A stretch of 64,000 bases of DNA from Eublepharis macularius. Its lineage: Eukaryota; Chordata; Lepidosauria; Squamata; Eublepharidae. The stretch is from NCBI RefSeq assembly GCF_028583425.1, contig NC_072790.1:8538552-8602551 (forward strand). Direction: 5' to 3'. The translations under genes and the position numbers were made by a program. The notes below the pieces were generated by a model. The model worked only from the letters and a program-made list of their open reading frames with translations, did no database searches and was not told the DNA's origin. The first letter of the stretch is position 1, and each line of letters starts with the position of its first letter. This document shows positions 1-12,512 of this stretch, piece by piece.

Positions 1-335
1 GGCAGTAAAATTTAAAAGGTCATTCAGAGAGGAGTGATACAAATGTTTACTGCTGATACATCGATTTACCCATGTTGAATGAAAGCAGAATTGAAAGCCA
101 AGAGAATCAAGCACACTCTGCATGAAGACAGCTCGTCAGGTTGTTTTGATCTACAAGCAGCTCTCCACACTGAAAGCAGTGAAAGCAGCTTTCTCATGCT
201 TTGCGGTATTATCCAATACAATTTTAAAGTTTGTATATGTACAGTCACACATTATGCAATGCATTTATATTTGGTATCACTTTCATATTTATCAAAATAC
301 TTAATTTCACATGTCAAGGGATGGTGTCACGGAAA

Positions 336-530
336 TATAAATAATAATAATAACCGTGCTTATATACCGCTCTTCTACACATATTAGTGCCTCACCCAGA
401 GCAGTGAACAAGTTAGTGTTATTCTTATCCCCACAATGGAGCTGGGGCTGAGAGGAGTGGCTCTCCCAAGGCCACCTACTGAACTCATGTCAGTAGTGGG
501 ATTCAAACCAGTAGACTGCTGATTATGGTT
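336..530 (-). repeat. tRNA-type SINE, family 2, antisense
   Basis: Reverse complement of the same SINE seen at 21725 and 56690. It shows the CCACAATGGAGCTGGGGCTG and GGATTCAAACCAG (B-box-like) segments and begins on this strand with an ATATACCGCTCTTC tail. A dispersed retroposon in the upstream flank. Confidence 0.7.
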
Positions 531-1543
531 TAGAACACATGCTTAGTGAAACATATGCATTCTAAATAACACTGTATGAACATCACTGTAGTTCTTTTTC
601 TAGTATGGTGTATAACTGGTGCTTCTTTATCTTTGTCAGCCAATTAAAAATAGTGAACAGTATCAGATACATGTTCTGTAATTGTTAGCAGAGACCAAGG
701 ATGATCTGGTCATGTAACTTTTCTTGTCACTTTTACTATCCATATCTCTTATCTTACAGCTGGGCATAGTGGTACTTTTGGCTAGGTAAAATGTCACATG
801 ATTGGAAATAGTAAAAAAGAATTAAATTATGATTGGTTTGATATTTATCTTTGTTATCATATGAAAAGATCTTAGATTTCTGCATAAGGTAATATATAAA
901 AATGGTAATCCAAATAGCAGATCAGGGTTTTGGCCAAAAGAAATCTCATGAAGATCTAGGCAGGAAACTTACCCTTGTAATATGTGCTACGGTAACTTGA
1001 ATGCATTTCATCGTTAATCTGACTGAGTTAGATTTCATTAAGAAATGTTAGAAAACTTAATTCTTGTTGCATTCATCTGTTCTATTTTTCTATGTTTTAT
1101 TTAAATAAACATTTATATTTTGATACCTCACGTAATGAAAATAACTAGCGTTTGTTAATGAAAGAAGCCATTAAACTCTTAGGAGGAGTCTGTCTCCTGG
1201 TTGGGAGAGTGCAACAAAAACATACATCCCGTTTATTTTGTACTGAAAAGCAGTTTCTCTAAAACAGAGAAACATGTTTTCAGTTCTCACTTGAAGTTTT
1301 CAAGCTGCTCAGGATTTAAGATAAAACCTTCAACCCATCTCTACCGAGTGTTTAATACTTTTTACTTAATGTTTAAAAGTTATGTTTAATATTTATGCCT
1401 AATATGATTATAAAAGCAATACTGTTTGAATTCTCTATAAACTTATTTGAGTTGGATTGTTAGTAAAATTACAATTTTATGAAATTTTTACCATTTTATA
1501 ACATTACAACTTTGTACCAAAAAAGTTTTGCATGTAGAAGAGG
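531..1543. other. AT-rich upstream flank, nothing recognised
   Basis: No coding potential, RNA gene or recognisable repeat was seen; only short AT-rich sequence. Bases 1-335 are similar. Confidence 0.5.
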
Positions 1544-1594
1544 TTGCCAAAAATAAAATTGCCCATGCCTATGCCCATGCCCAGGACGATGACA

Positions 1595-2208
1595 GCCAGG
1601 CTCCTGGGGGTCGCGGCTGCACCGCTCCCCCCTGACGCCCCCCGCCTCCGCCATCAGTTATCAAACGCAGTTCAAAGTCTTGACTGTGAGATGGCCTTTG
1701 TCTTCGAAGACGGAGACGGAGACGGAGACGGAGACGGAGACGGAGACGGAGACGGAGACGGAGACGGAGACGGAGACGGAGACGGAGACGGAGACGGAGA
1801 CGGAGACGGAGACGGAGACGGAGACGGAGACAAAGACGGAGACAAAGACGGAGACAAAGACAAAGACGGAGACAAAGACAAAGACGGAGACAAAGACAAA
1901 GACGGAGACAAAGACAAAGACGGAGACAAAGACAAAGACAAAGACAAAGACAAAGACAAAGACAAAGACAAAGACAAAGACAGCCGGGCCCCCGGGGGTC
2001 GCGGCTGCGCCGCTCCCCCCGACGCCCCCCGCCCCGCCTCCGGCGGGCCGGGGGCCCCCGGGGGTCGCGGCTGCGCCGCTCCCCCCGACGCCCCCCGCCC
2101 CGCCTCCGGCGGGCCGGGGGCCCCCGGGGGTCGCGGCTGCGCCGCTCCCCCCGACGCCCCCCGCCCCGCCTCCGGCGGGCCGGGGGCCCCCGGGGGTCGC
2201 GGCTGCGA
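1595..2208 (+). repeat. 66-bp GC-rich tandem repeat enclosing the hexanucleotide array
   Basis: A unit beginning near CCCGGGGGTCGCGGCTGC recurs with an exact 66-bp period (reference T at 1999, 2065, 2131, 2197). A diverged partial copy lies at about 1602-1650, on the other side of the hexanucleotide array. The units are extremely CpG-rich and open in several frames on both strands, which creates spurious ORFs. Confidence 0.9.
1708..1981 (+). repeat. (GACGGA)n/(GACAAA)n hexanucleotide array
   Basis: About 45 hexamers. The first half is nearly pure GACGGA; the second half mixes GACGGA and GACAAA, ending in pure GACAAA. Being a multiple of three it stays open and would read as Asp-Gly/Asp-Lys, Thr-Glu/Thr-Lys or, on the other strand, Ser-Pro/Ser-Leu and Val-Ser/Val-Phe. 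There is no sign that it is translated. Confidence 0.95.
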
Positions 2209-5200
2209 GCCCTTCCAGTCCCTGAGCCCTTCTGTCACACCCAGGGCCCGTCATTCCAGCATAGAGCCTGTCGTTCCAGTCCCAGAGCCTTTCTGGCACA
2301 CCCAGGGGTCGTCATTCCAGCATGGGGCCTGTCATTCCAGTCCCCGAGCCCTTCTGGCACACCCAGGTCCCGTCATTCCAGTCAGGGTCCTGTCATTCCA
2401 GTCCCCGAGCCCTTCTGGCACACCCAGGGGCTGTCATTCCACTCTGGGGCCTGTCATTCCAGTCCCAGAGCCCTTCTGGCACACTCAGGGGCCGTCATTC
2501 CAGTCTGGGGCCTGTCACTCCAGTCCCAGAGCCCTTCTGGCACACCCAGGGCCCATCATTCCAGTCAGGGGCCTGTCATTCCAGTCCCTGAGCCCTTCTG
2601 TCACACACACGGCCCGTCATTCTAGTCAGGGGCCTGTCATTCCAGTCCCAGAGCTCTTCCGGCACCCCCAGAGGCAGTCATTCCAGCATGGGGCCTGTCA
2701 TTCCAGTCTCCGAGCCCTTCTGTCACACCCAGGGCCCGTCATTCCAGTCAGGGGCCTGTCATTCCAGTCCCAGAGCCCTTCTGTCACACCCAGGGTCCGT
2801 CATTCCAGCATAGAGCCTGTCATTCCAGTCCCAGAGGCCATCTGTCACACCCAGGGGTCGTCATTCCAGTCAGGGGCCTGTCATTCCAGTCCCAGAGCCC
2901 TTCTGGCCCACCCAGGGGCCATCATTCCAGTCAGGGGCCTGTCATTCCAGTCCCCGAGCCCTTCTGGCACACCCAGGGCCCGTCATTCCTGTCAGGGGCC
3001 TGTCATTCCAGTCCCTGAGCCCTTCTGTCACACCTAGGGGCCGTCATTCCAGCACAGAGCCTGTCGTTCCAGTCCCAGAGCCCTTCTGGCACACTCAGGG
3101 GTTGTCATTCCAGCATGGGGCCTGTCATTCCAGTCCTAGAGCCCTTCTGGCACATCCAGGGCCCGTCATTCCAGTCAGGGGCCTGTCATTCCAGTCCCCG
3201 AGCCCTTCTGGCACACCCAGGGGCCATTATTCCAGTCTGGGGCCTGTCATTCCAGTCCCAGAGCCCTTCTGGCACACCCAGGGGCCGTTATTCCAGTGAG
3301 GGGCCTGTCATTCCAGTCCCTGAGCCCTTCTGTCACACCCAGGGCCCGTCATTCTAGTCAGGGGCCTGTCATTCCAGTCCCAGAGCCCTTCTGGCACTCC
3401 CAGGGGCCGTTATTCCAGTGAGGGGCCTGTCATTCCAGTCCCTGAGCCCTTCTGTCACACCCAGGGGCCGTTATTCCAGTGAGGGGCCTGTCATTCCAGT
3501 CCCTGAGCCCTTCTGTCACACCCAGGGACCTTCATTCTAGTCAGGGGCCTGTCATTCCAGTCCCAGAGCCCTTCTGGCACACCCAGGGGCCGTCATTCCA
3601 GTGAGGGGCCTGTCATTCCAGTCCCTGAGCCCTTCTGTCACACCCAGGGCCCGTCATTCTAGTCAGGGGCCTGTCATTCCAGTCCCAGAGCCCTTCTGGC
3701 ACACCCAGGGGCCGTTATTCCAGTGAGGGGCCTGTCATTCCAGTCCCTGAGCCCTTCTGTCACACCCAGGGCCCGTCATTCTAGTCAGGGGCCTGTCATT
3801 CCAGTCCCAGAGCCCTTCTGGCACACCCAGGGGCCGTTATTCCAGTGAGGGGCCTGTCATTCCAGTCCCTGAGCCCTTCTGTCACACCCAGGGCCCGTCA
3901 TTCTAGTCAGGGGCCTGTCATTCCAGTCCCAGAGCCCTTCTGGCACACCCAGGGGCCGTCATTCCAGTGAGGGGCCTGTCATTCCAGTCCCTGAGCCCTT
4001 CTGTCACACCCAGGGCCCGTCATTCTAGTCAGGGGCCTGTCATTCCAGTCCCAGAGCCCTTCTGGCACACCCAGGGGCCGTTATTCCAGTGAGGGGCCTG
4101 TCATTCCAGTCCCTGAGCCCTTCTGTCACACCCAGGGCCCGTCATTCTAGTCAGGGGCCTGTCATTCCAGTCCCAGAGCCCTTCTGGCACACCCAGGGGC
4201 CGTTATTCCAGTGAGGGGCTTGTCATTCCAGTCCCTGAGCCCTTCTGTCACACCCAGAGGCCGTTATTCCAGTGAGGGGCCTGTCATTTCAGTCCCTGAG
4301 CCCTTCTGTCACACCCAGGGCCCGTCATTCTAGTCAGGGGCCTGTCATTCCAGTCCCAGAGCCCTTCTGGCACACCCAGGGCCCATCATTCTAGTCAGGG
4401 GCCTGTCATTCCAGTCCCAGAGCCCTTCTGGCACACCCAGGGGCCGTCATTCCAGTGAGGGGCCTGTCATTCCAGTCCCTGAGCCCTTCTGTCACACCCA
4501 GGGCCCGTCATTCTAGTCAGGGGCCTGTCATTCCAGTCCCAGAGCCCTTCTGGCACACCCAGGGGCCGTTATTCCAGTGAGGGGCCTGTCATTTCAGTCC
4601 CTGAGCCCTTCTGTCACACCCAGGGGCCGTCATTCCAGTCTGGGGCCTGTCATTCCAGTCCCAGAGCCCTTCTTTCACACCCAGGTTCCGTCATTGCCCT
4701 CAGGGGTGTGTCATTCCAGTCCCAGAGCCCCTCTGTCACACCCAGGGGCCGTCATTCCAGTCAGGGGCCTGTCATTCCAGTCCCAGAGCCCTTCTGGCCC
4801 ACCCAGGGGCCGTCATTCCAGTCTGGGGCCTGTCATTCCAGTCCCAGAGCCCTTCTGTCACACCTAGGGGCCGTCATTCCAGTGAGGGGCCTGTCATTCC
4901 AGTCCCTGAGCCCTTCTGTCACACCCAGGGCCCGTCATTCTAGTCAGGGGCCTGTCATTCCAGTCCCAGAGCCCTTCTGGCACACCCAGGGGCCGTTATT
5001 CCAGTGAGGGGCCTGTCATTCCAGTCCCTGAGCCCTTCTGTCACACCCAGGGCCCATCATTCTAGTCAGGGGCCTGTCATTCCAGTCCCAGAGCCCTTCT
5101 GGCACACCCAGGGGCCGTTATTCCAGTGAGGGGCCTGTCATTCCAGTCCCTGAGCCCTTCTGTCACACCCAGGGCCCGTCATTCTAGTCAGGGGCCTGTC

Positions 5201-8200
5201 ATTCCAGTCCCAGAGCCCTTCTGGCACACCCAGGGGCCGTCATTCCAGTGAGGGGCCTGTCATTCCAGTCCCTGAGCCCTTCTGTCACACCCAGGGCCCG
5301 TCATTCTAGTCAGGGGCCTGTCATTCCAGTCCCAGAGCCCTTCTGGCACACCCAGGGGCCGTTATTCCAGTGAGGGGCCTGTCATTCCAGTCCCTGAGCC
5401 CTTCTGTCACACCCAGGGCCCGTCATTCTAGTCAGGGGCCTGTCATTCCAGTCCCAGAGCCCTTCTGGCACACCCAGGGGCCGTTATTCCAGTGAGGGGC
5501 TTGTCATTCCAGTCCCTGAGCCCTTCTGTCACACCCAGGGGCCGTTATTCCAGTGAGGGGCCTGTCATTTCAGTCCCTGAGCCCTTCTGTCACACCCAGG
5601 GCCCGTCATTCTAGTCAGGGGCCTGTCATTCCAGTCCCAGAGCCCTTCTGGCACACCCAGGGCCCATCATTCTAGTCAGGGGCCTGTCATTCCAGTCCCA
5701 GAGCCCTTCTGGCACACCCAGGGGCCGTCATTCCAGTGAGGGGCCTGTCATTCCAGTCCCTGAGCCCTTCTGTCACACCCAGGGCCCGTCATTCTAGTCA
5801 GGGGCCTGTCATTCCAGTCCCAGAGCCCTTCTGGCACACCCAGGGGCCGTTATTCCAGTGAGGGGCCTGTCATTTCAGTCCCTGAGCCCTTCTGTCACAC
5901 CCAGGGGCCGTCATTCCAGTCTGGGGCCTGTCATTCCAGTCCCAGAGCCCTTCTTTCACACCCAGGTTCCGTCATTGCACTCAGGGGTGTGTCATTCCAG
6001 TCCCAGAGCCCCTCTGTCACACCCAGGGGCCGTCATTCCAGTCAGGGGCCTGTCATTCCAGTCCCAGAGCCCTTCTGGCCCACCCAGGGGCCGTCATTCC
6101 AGTCTGGGGCCTGTCATTCCAGTCCCAGAGCCCATCTGTCACACCTAGGGGCCGTCATTCCAGTGAGGGGCCTGTCATTCCAGTCCCTGAGCCCTTCTGT
6201 CACACCCAGGGCCCGTCATTCTAGTCAGGGGCCTGTCATTCCAGTCCCAGAGCCCTTCTGGCACACCCAGGGGCCGTCATTCCAGTGAGGGGCCTGTCAT
6301 TCCAGTCCCTGAGCCCTTCTGTCACACCCAGGGCCCGTCATTCTAGTCAGGGGCCTGTCATTCCAGTCCCAGAGCCCTTCTGGCACACCCAGGGGCCGTT
6401 ATTCCAGTGAGGGGCCTGTCATTCCAGTCCCTGAGCCCTTCTGTCACACCCAGGGCCCGTCATTCTAGTCAGGGGCCTGTCATTCCAGTCCCAGAGCCCT
6501 TCTGGCACACCCAGGGGCCGTTATTCCAGTGAGGGGCCTGTCATTCCAGTCCCTGAGCCCTTCTGTCACACCCAGGGGCCGTTATTCCAGTGAGGGGCCT
6601 GTCATTTCAGTCCCTGAGCCCTTCTGTCACACCCAGGGCCCGTCATTCTAGTCAGGGGCCTGTCATTCCAGTCCCAGAGCCCTTCTGGCACACCCAGGGC
6701 CCATCATTCTAGTCAGGGGCCTGTCATTCCAGTCCCAGAGCCCTTCTGGCACACCCAGGGGCCGTCATTCCAGTGAGGGGCCTGTCATTCCAGTCCCTGA
6801 GCCCTTCTGTCACACCCAGGGCCCGTCATTCTAGTCAGGGGCCTGTCATTCCAGTCCCAGAGCCCTTCTGGCACACCCAGGGGCCGTTATTCCAGTGAGG
6901 GGCCTGTCATTTCAGTCCCTGAGCCCTTCTGTCACACCCAGGGGCCGTCATTCCAGTCTGGGGCCTGTCATTCCAGTCCCAGAGCCCTTCTTTCACACCC
7001 AGGTTCCGTCATTGCACTCAGGGGTGTGTCATTCCAGTCCCAGAGCCCCTCTGTCACACCCAGGGGCCGTCATTCCAGTCAGGGGCCTGTCATTCCAGTC
7101 CCAGAGCCCTTCTGGCCCACCCAGGGGCCGTCATTCCAGTCAGGGGCCTTTCATTCCAGTCCCAGAGCCCTTCTGGCACACCCAGGGCCCGTCATTCCAG
7201 TCAGGGGCCAGTCATTCCAGTCCCAGGGCCCCTCTGTCACACCCAGGGGCCGTCATTGCACTCAGGGGCCTGTCATTCCAGTCCCAGAGCCCTTCTGTCA
7301 CACCCAGAGGGCTTCATTCCAGTCAGGGGCCTGTCATTCCAGTCCCAGAGCCCTTCTGGCACACCCAGGGGCCGTCATTCCAGCATGGGGCCTGTCATTC
7401 CAGTCCCAGATCCCTTCTGGCGCACCCAGGGGCCGTCATTCCAGCATGGGGCCTGTCATTCCAGTCCCAGAGCCCTTCTGTCACACCTAAGGGCCGTCAT
7501 TCCAGTCAGGGGCCTGTCATTCCAGACCCAGAGCTCTGCCGGCGCACCCAGGCTCCGTCATTCCAGCATATGGCCTGTCATTTGAGTCCCAAAGCCCTTC
7601 TGGCGCACGCAGGGGCCGTCATTCCAGTCAGGTCCTGTCATTCCAGTCCCAGAGCCCTTCTTTCACACCCAGGTTCCGTCATTGCACTCAGGGGTGTGTC
7701 ATTCCAGTCCCAGAGCCCTTCTGTCACACCCAGAGGGCTTCATTCCAGTCAGGGGCCTGTCATTCCAGTCCCAGAGCCCTTCTGTCACACCCAGGGGCCG
7801 TCATTCCAGCATGGGGCCTGTCATTCCAGTCTCAGAGCCCTTCCGGCACACCCAGGGCCCGTCATTCCAGCATGGGGCCTGTCATTCCAGTCCCAGAGCC
7901 CTTCTGGCACACCCAGGGGCCGTCATTCCAGCATGGGGCCTGTCATTCCAGTCTCAGAGCCCTTCCGGCACACCCAGGGGCCGTCATTCCAGCATGGTGC
8001 CTGTCATTCCAGTCTCAGAGCCCTTCTGTCACACCCAGGGCCCGTCATTCCAGTCAGGGGCCTGTCATTCCAGTCCCAGAGCCCTTCTGTCACACCCAGG
8101 GGCCGTCATTCCAGTCATGGGCCTGTCATTCCAGTCTCAGAGCCCTTCCGGCACACCCAGGGGCCGTCATTCCAGCATGGTGCCTGTCATTCCAGTCCCA

Positions 8201-11200
8201 GAGCCCTTCTGTCACACCCAGGGCCCTTCATTCCAGTCAGGGGCCTGTCATTCCAGTCCCAGAGCCCTTCTGGCACACCCAGGGGCCGTCATTCCAGTGA
8301 GGGGCCTGTCATTCCAGTCCCTGAGCCCTTCTGTCACACCCAGGGCCCGTCATTCTAGTCAGGGGCCTGTCATTCCAGTCCCAGAGCCCTTCTGGCACAC
8401 CCAGGGGCCGTTATTCCAGTGAGGGGCCTGTCATTTCAGTCCCTGAGCCCTTCTGTCACACCCAGGGGCCGTCATTCCAGTCTGGGGCCTGTCATTCCAG
8501 TCCCAGAGCCCTTCTTTCACACCCAGGTTCCGTCATTGCACTCAGGGGTGTGTCATTCCAGTCCCAGAGCCCCTCTGTCACACCCAGGGGCCGTCATTCC
8601 AGTCAGGGGCCTGTCATTCCAGTCCCAGAGCCCTTCTGGCCCACCCAGGGGCCGTCATTCCAGTCAGGGGCCTTTCATTCCAGTCCCAGAGCCCTTCTGG
8701 CACACCCAGGGCCCGTCATACCAGTCAGGGGCCAGTCATTCCAGTCCCAGGGCCCCTCTGTCACACCCAGGGGCCGTCATTGCACTCAGGGGCCTGTCAT
8801 TCCAGTCCCAGAGCCCTTCTGTCACACCCAGAGGGCTTCATTCCAGTCAGGGGCCTGTCATTCCAGTCCCAGAGCCCTTCTGGCACACCCAGGGGCCGTC
8901 ATTCCAGCATGGGGCCTGTCATTCCAGTCCCAGATCCCTTCTGGCGCATCCAGGGGCCGTCATTCCAGCATGGGGCCTGTCATTCCAGTCCCAGAGCCCT
9001 TCTGTCACACCTAAGGGCCGTCATTCCAGTCAGGGGCCTGTCATTCCAGACCCAGAGCTCTGCCGGTGCACCCAGGCTCCGTCATTCCAGCATATGGCCT
9101 GTCATTTGAGTCCCAAAGCCCTTCTGGCGCACGCAGGGGCCGTCATTCCAGTCAGGTCCTGTCATTCCAGTCCCAGAGCCCTTCTTTCACACCCAGGTTC
9201 CGTCATTGCACTCAGGGGTGTGTCATTCCAGTCCCAGAGCCCTTCTGTCACACCCAGAGGGCTTCATTCCAGTCAGGGGCCTGTCATTCCAGTCCCAGAG
9301 CCCTTCTGTCACACCCAGGGGCCGTCATTCCAGCATGGGGCCTGTCATTCCAGTCTCAGAGCCCTTCCGGCACACCCAGGGCCCGTCATTCCAGCATGGG
9401 GCCTGTCATTCCAGTCCCAGAGCCCTTCTGGCACACCCAGGGGCCGTCATTCCAGCATGGGGCCTGTCATTCCAGTCTCAGAGCCCTTCCGGCACACCCA
9501 GGGGCCGTCATTCCAGCATGGTGCCTGTCATTCCAGTCTCAGAGCCCTTCTGTCACACCCAGGGGCCGTCATTCCAGTCATGGGCCTGTCATTCCAGTCT
9601 CAGAGCCCTTCCGGCACACCCAGGGGCCGTCATTCCAGCATGGTGCCTGTCATTCCAGTCCCAGAGCCCTTCTGTCACACCCAGGGCCCTTCATTCCAGT
9701 CAGGGGCCTGTCATTTCAGTCCCAGAGCCCTTCTGGCACACCCAGGGGCTGTCATTCCAGTCAGGGACTTGTCATTCCAGTCCCAGAGCCCTTCTGTCAC
9801 ACCCAGGGGCCATCATTCCAGGCAGGGGCCTGTCATTCCAGTCCCAGAGCCCTTCTGTCACACCCAGGGGCCATCATTCCAGCATGGTGCCTGTCATTCC
9901 AGTCTCAGAGCCCTTCCGGCACACCCAGGGGCCGTCATTCCAGCATGGTGCCTGTCATTCCAGTCCCAGAGCCCTTCTGTCACACCCAGGGGCCGTCATT
10001 CCAGTCATGGGCCTGTCATTCCAGTCCCAGAGCCCTTCCGGCACACCCAGGGGCCGTCATTCCAGCATGGTGCCTGTCATTCCAGTCCCTGAGCCCTTCT
10101 GTCACACCCAGGGCCCGTCATTCTAGTCAGGGGCCTGTCATTCCAGTCTCAGAGCCCTTCCGGCACACCCAGGGGCCGTCATTCCAGCATGGTGCCTGTC
10201 ATTCCAGTCCCAGAGCCCTTCTGTCACACCCAGGGGCCGTCATTCCAGTCAGGGGCCTGTCATTTCAGTCCCAGAGCCCTTCTGGCACACCCAGGGGCCG
10301 TCATTCCAGTCAGGGACTTGTCATTCCAGTCCCAGAGCCCTTCTGTCACACCCAGGGGCCATCATTCCAGGCAGGGGCCTGTCATTCCAGTCCCAGAGCC
10401 CTTCTGTCACACCCAGGGGCCATCATTCCAGCATGGTGCCTGTCATTCCAGTCTCAGAGCCCTTCCGGCACACCCAGGGGCCGTCATTCCAGCATGGTGC
10501 CTGTCATTCCAGTCCCAGAGCCCTTCTGTCACACCCAGGGGCCGTCATTCCAGTCATGGGCCTGTCATTCCAGTCCCAGAGCCCTTCCGGCACACTCAGG
10601 GGCCGTCATTCCAGCATGGTGCCTGTCATTCCAGTCCCTGAGCCCTTCTGTCACACCCAGGGCCCGTCATTCTAGTCAGGGGCCTGTCATTCCAGTCTCA
10701 GAGCCCTTCCGGCACACCCAGGGGCCGTCATTCCAGCATGGTGCCTGTCATTCCAGTCCCAGAGCCCTTCTGTCACACCCAGGGGCCGTCATTCCAGTCA
10801 TGGGCCTGTCATTCCAGTCTCAGAGCCCTTCCGGCACACCCAGGGGCCGTCATTCCAGCATGGTGCCTGTCATTCCAGTCCCAGAGCCCTTCTGTCACAC
10901 CCAGGGCCCTTCATTCCAGTCAGGGGCCTGTCATTTCAGTCCCAGAGCCCTTCTGGCACACCCAGGGGCCGTCATTCCAGTCAGGGACTTGTCATTCCAG
11001 TCCCAGAGCCCTTCTGTCACACCCAGGGGCCATCATTCCAGGCAGGGGCCTGTCATTCCAGTCCCAGAGCCCTTCTGTCACACCCAGGGCCCGTCATTCT
11101 AGTCAGGGGCCTGTCATTCCAGTCCCAGAGCCCTTCTGTCACACCCAGGGGCCATCATTCCAGCATGGTGCCTGTCATTCCAGTCTCAGAGCCCTTCCGG

Positions 11201-11739
11201 CACACCCAGGGGCCGTCATTCCAGCATGGTGCCTGTCATTCCAGTCCCAGAGCCCTTCTGTCACACCCAGGGGCCGTCATTCCAGTCATGGGCCTGTCAT
11301 TCCAGTCTCAGAGCCCTTCCGGCACACCCAGGGGCCGTCATTCCAGCATGGTGCCTGTCATTCCAGTCCCAGAGCCCTTCTGTCACACCCAGGGCCCTTC
11401 ATTCCAGTCAGGGGCCTGTCATTTCAGTCCCAGAGCCCTTCTGGCACACCCAGGGGCCGTCATTCCAGTCAGGGACTTGTCATTCCAGTCCCAGAGCCCT
11501 TCTGTCACACCCAGGGGCCATCATTCCAGTCAGGGACTTGTCATTCCAGTCCCAGAGCCCTTCTGTCACACCCAGGGGCCATCATTCCAGTCAGGGGCCT
11601 GTCATTCCAGTCCCAGAGCCCTTCTGGCACACCCAGGGGCCATCATTCCAGCATGGTGCCTGTCATTCCAGTCCCAGAGCCCTTCCGGCACACCCAGGGC
11701 CCGTCATTCCAGCATGGGGCCTGTCATTCCAGTCCCAGA
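2209..11739 (+). repeat. 61-bp minisatellite, about 156 units
   Basis: The unit contains GTCATTCCAG twice, 20 bp apart, followed by TCCCAGAGCCCTTCTGGCAC and ACCCAGGGGCC. The period is 61 bp, so a reading frame returns only after 183 bp, and three different peptide strings appear in rotation. Stops are rare because only a CCAG to CTAG variant introduces one, giving forward ORFs up to 678 codons that are artefacts. From about 3300 to 6900 the array is largely a 122-bp dimer (CTAG-bearing unit alternating with a GTTATTCCAG or GTCATTCCAG unit). From about 7250 onward, units with CAGCATGGGG, CAGCATGGTG and CAGTCATGGG variants dominate. Longer blocks are duplicated (see findings). The array ends abruptly at about 11739, about 1.06 kb from the KIF16B start codon. 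Confidence 0.97.
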
Positions 11740-12149
11740 ACAGTCTATCTGGGCCCAGACACTTTCCTTCAAAATCCATTCCACGTTTTCATTGCACCTC
11801 TTTTTTTGCTCTAATGTGTTTCAATGGAGCCCATGCAAGTCAACAGGCATTCCCGTTTCCCATTATTTCCTATGGGCATTCGAGCCTCTCTCATTATTTC
11901 CAATGGGCAATCCTGTCATTCGTTTTAGTACATCCCTTTTTTGGGAAAACTAGCGTCAACTTATACTTAACTAAGCAGGGGACTATTGGGGGTATTCCTC
12001 TTTGTAAGAAACCAAAGAACTCTGTAGCATTCTCAACTCTGCGCTTGTCCGCTGCACACCAGGAGAGGATAACGTGTTCCGGGAGGCCTTTATAATGGAT
12101 ATTGATAAAGGAACGCCTGTTCCTTTAAGATACGTTTGGAAAGCGCTAT
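11740..12149. other. Unique promoter-proximal sequence
   Basis: Non-repetitive DNA between the minisatellite and the CpG island. It holds two similar short segments (CATTATTTCCTATGGGCATT near 11861 and CATTATTTCCAATGGGCAAT near 11892). No ORF of interest was seen. Confidence 0.5.
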
Positions 12150-12491
12150 TAACGTTTGGGCTGCGTCCAGGGGGGGGGGGTCTGTCGTCCCCCTTGGCAC
12201 CAGGCGCTCCCCCCCTCCCCCGCCAGCACGCCTCCTCTGCAAGGAAACGGCGCCTGGGAGGGAAGGAAGGAAGGAGGGCGAGTCACGGGCCGGGTCGCCC
12301 CTGCCTGCCTCCCCTCCGGAGCGTGGCCGAGGCGCGCTCCCCGGAAAGGTGCAATGGGGGCCGCCTGCAGCGGCGCCTCTCCCGGGAGGCCGCAGCTAGC
12401 CCAGGCAGGCTCCCGCCCCAGGCACGCAGAGGGGCTGGGGCTGCCGGCTCCCAAGTTGGGACATTCCTGGGGGGCGAGGCCTGGAGAAAGT

Positions 12492-12512
12492 GGGGCGAGG
12501 GGAGGGGAGGGG
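12492..12512 (+). promoter_or_regulatory. G-quadruplex motif upstream of KIF16B start
   Basis: Four GGGG runs separated by CGA, A and A, a canonical G4-forming pattern about 290 bp upstream of the KIF16B ATG in the CpG island. Whether it is promoter or 5' UTR depends on the transcription start, which is unknown. Confidence 0.6.

Noticed and set aside
1544..3037. 497-codon ORF running from the hexanucleotide array into the minisatellite
   Set aside because: Its length comes wholly from tandem repeats without stops. It starts at TTG and has no splice or family evidence.
6895..11102. ORFs of 487, 557 and 678 codons
   Set aside because: They are the three frames of the 61-bp minisatellite and overlap each other, with period-driven peptides.
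2209..11739. CRISPR-like regular spacing
   Set aside because: The whole 61-bp unit is repeated with no unique spacers, and the genome is vertebrate.
2209..11739. CTCF site array suggested by CACCCAGGGGCC
   Set aside because: The CTCF core needs a pattern like CCANNAGGGGGC; the unit has an extra C and only four G, a weak match.
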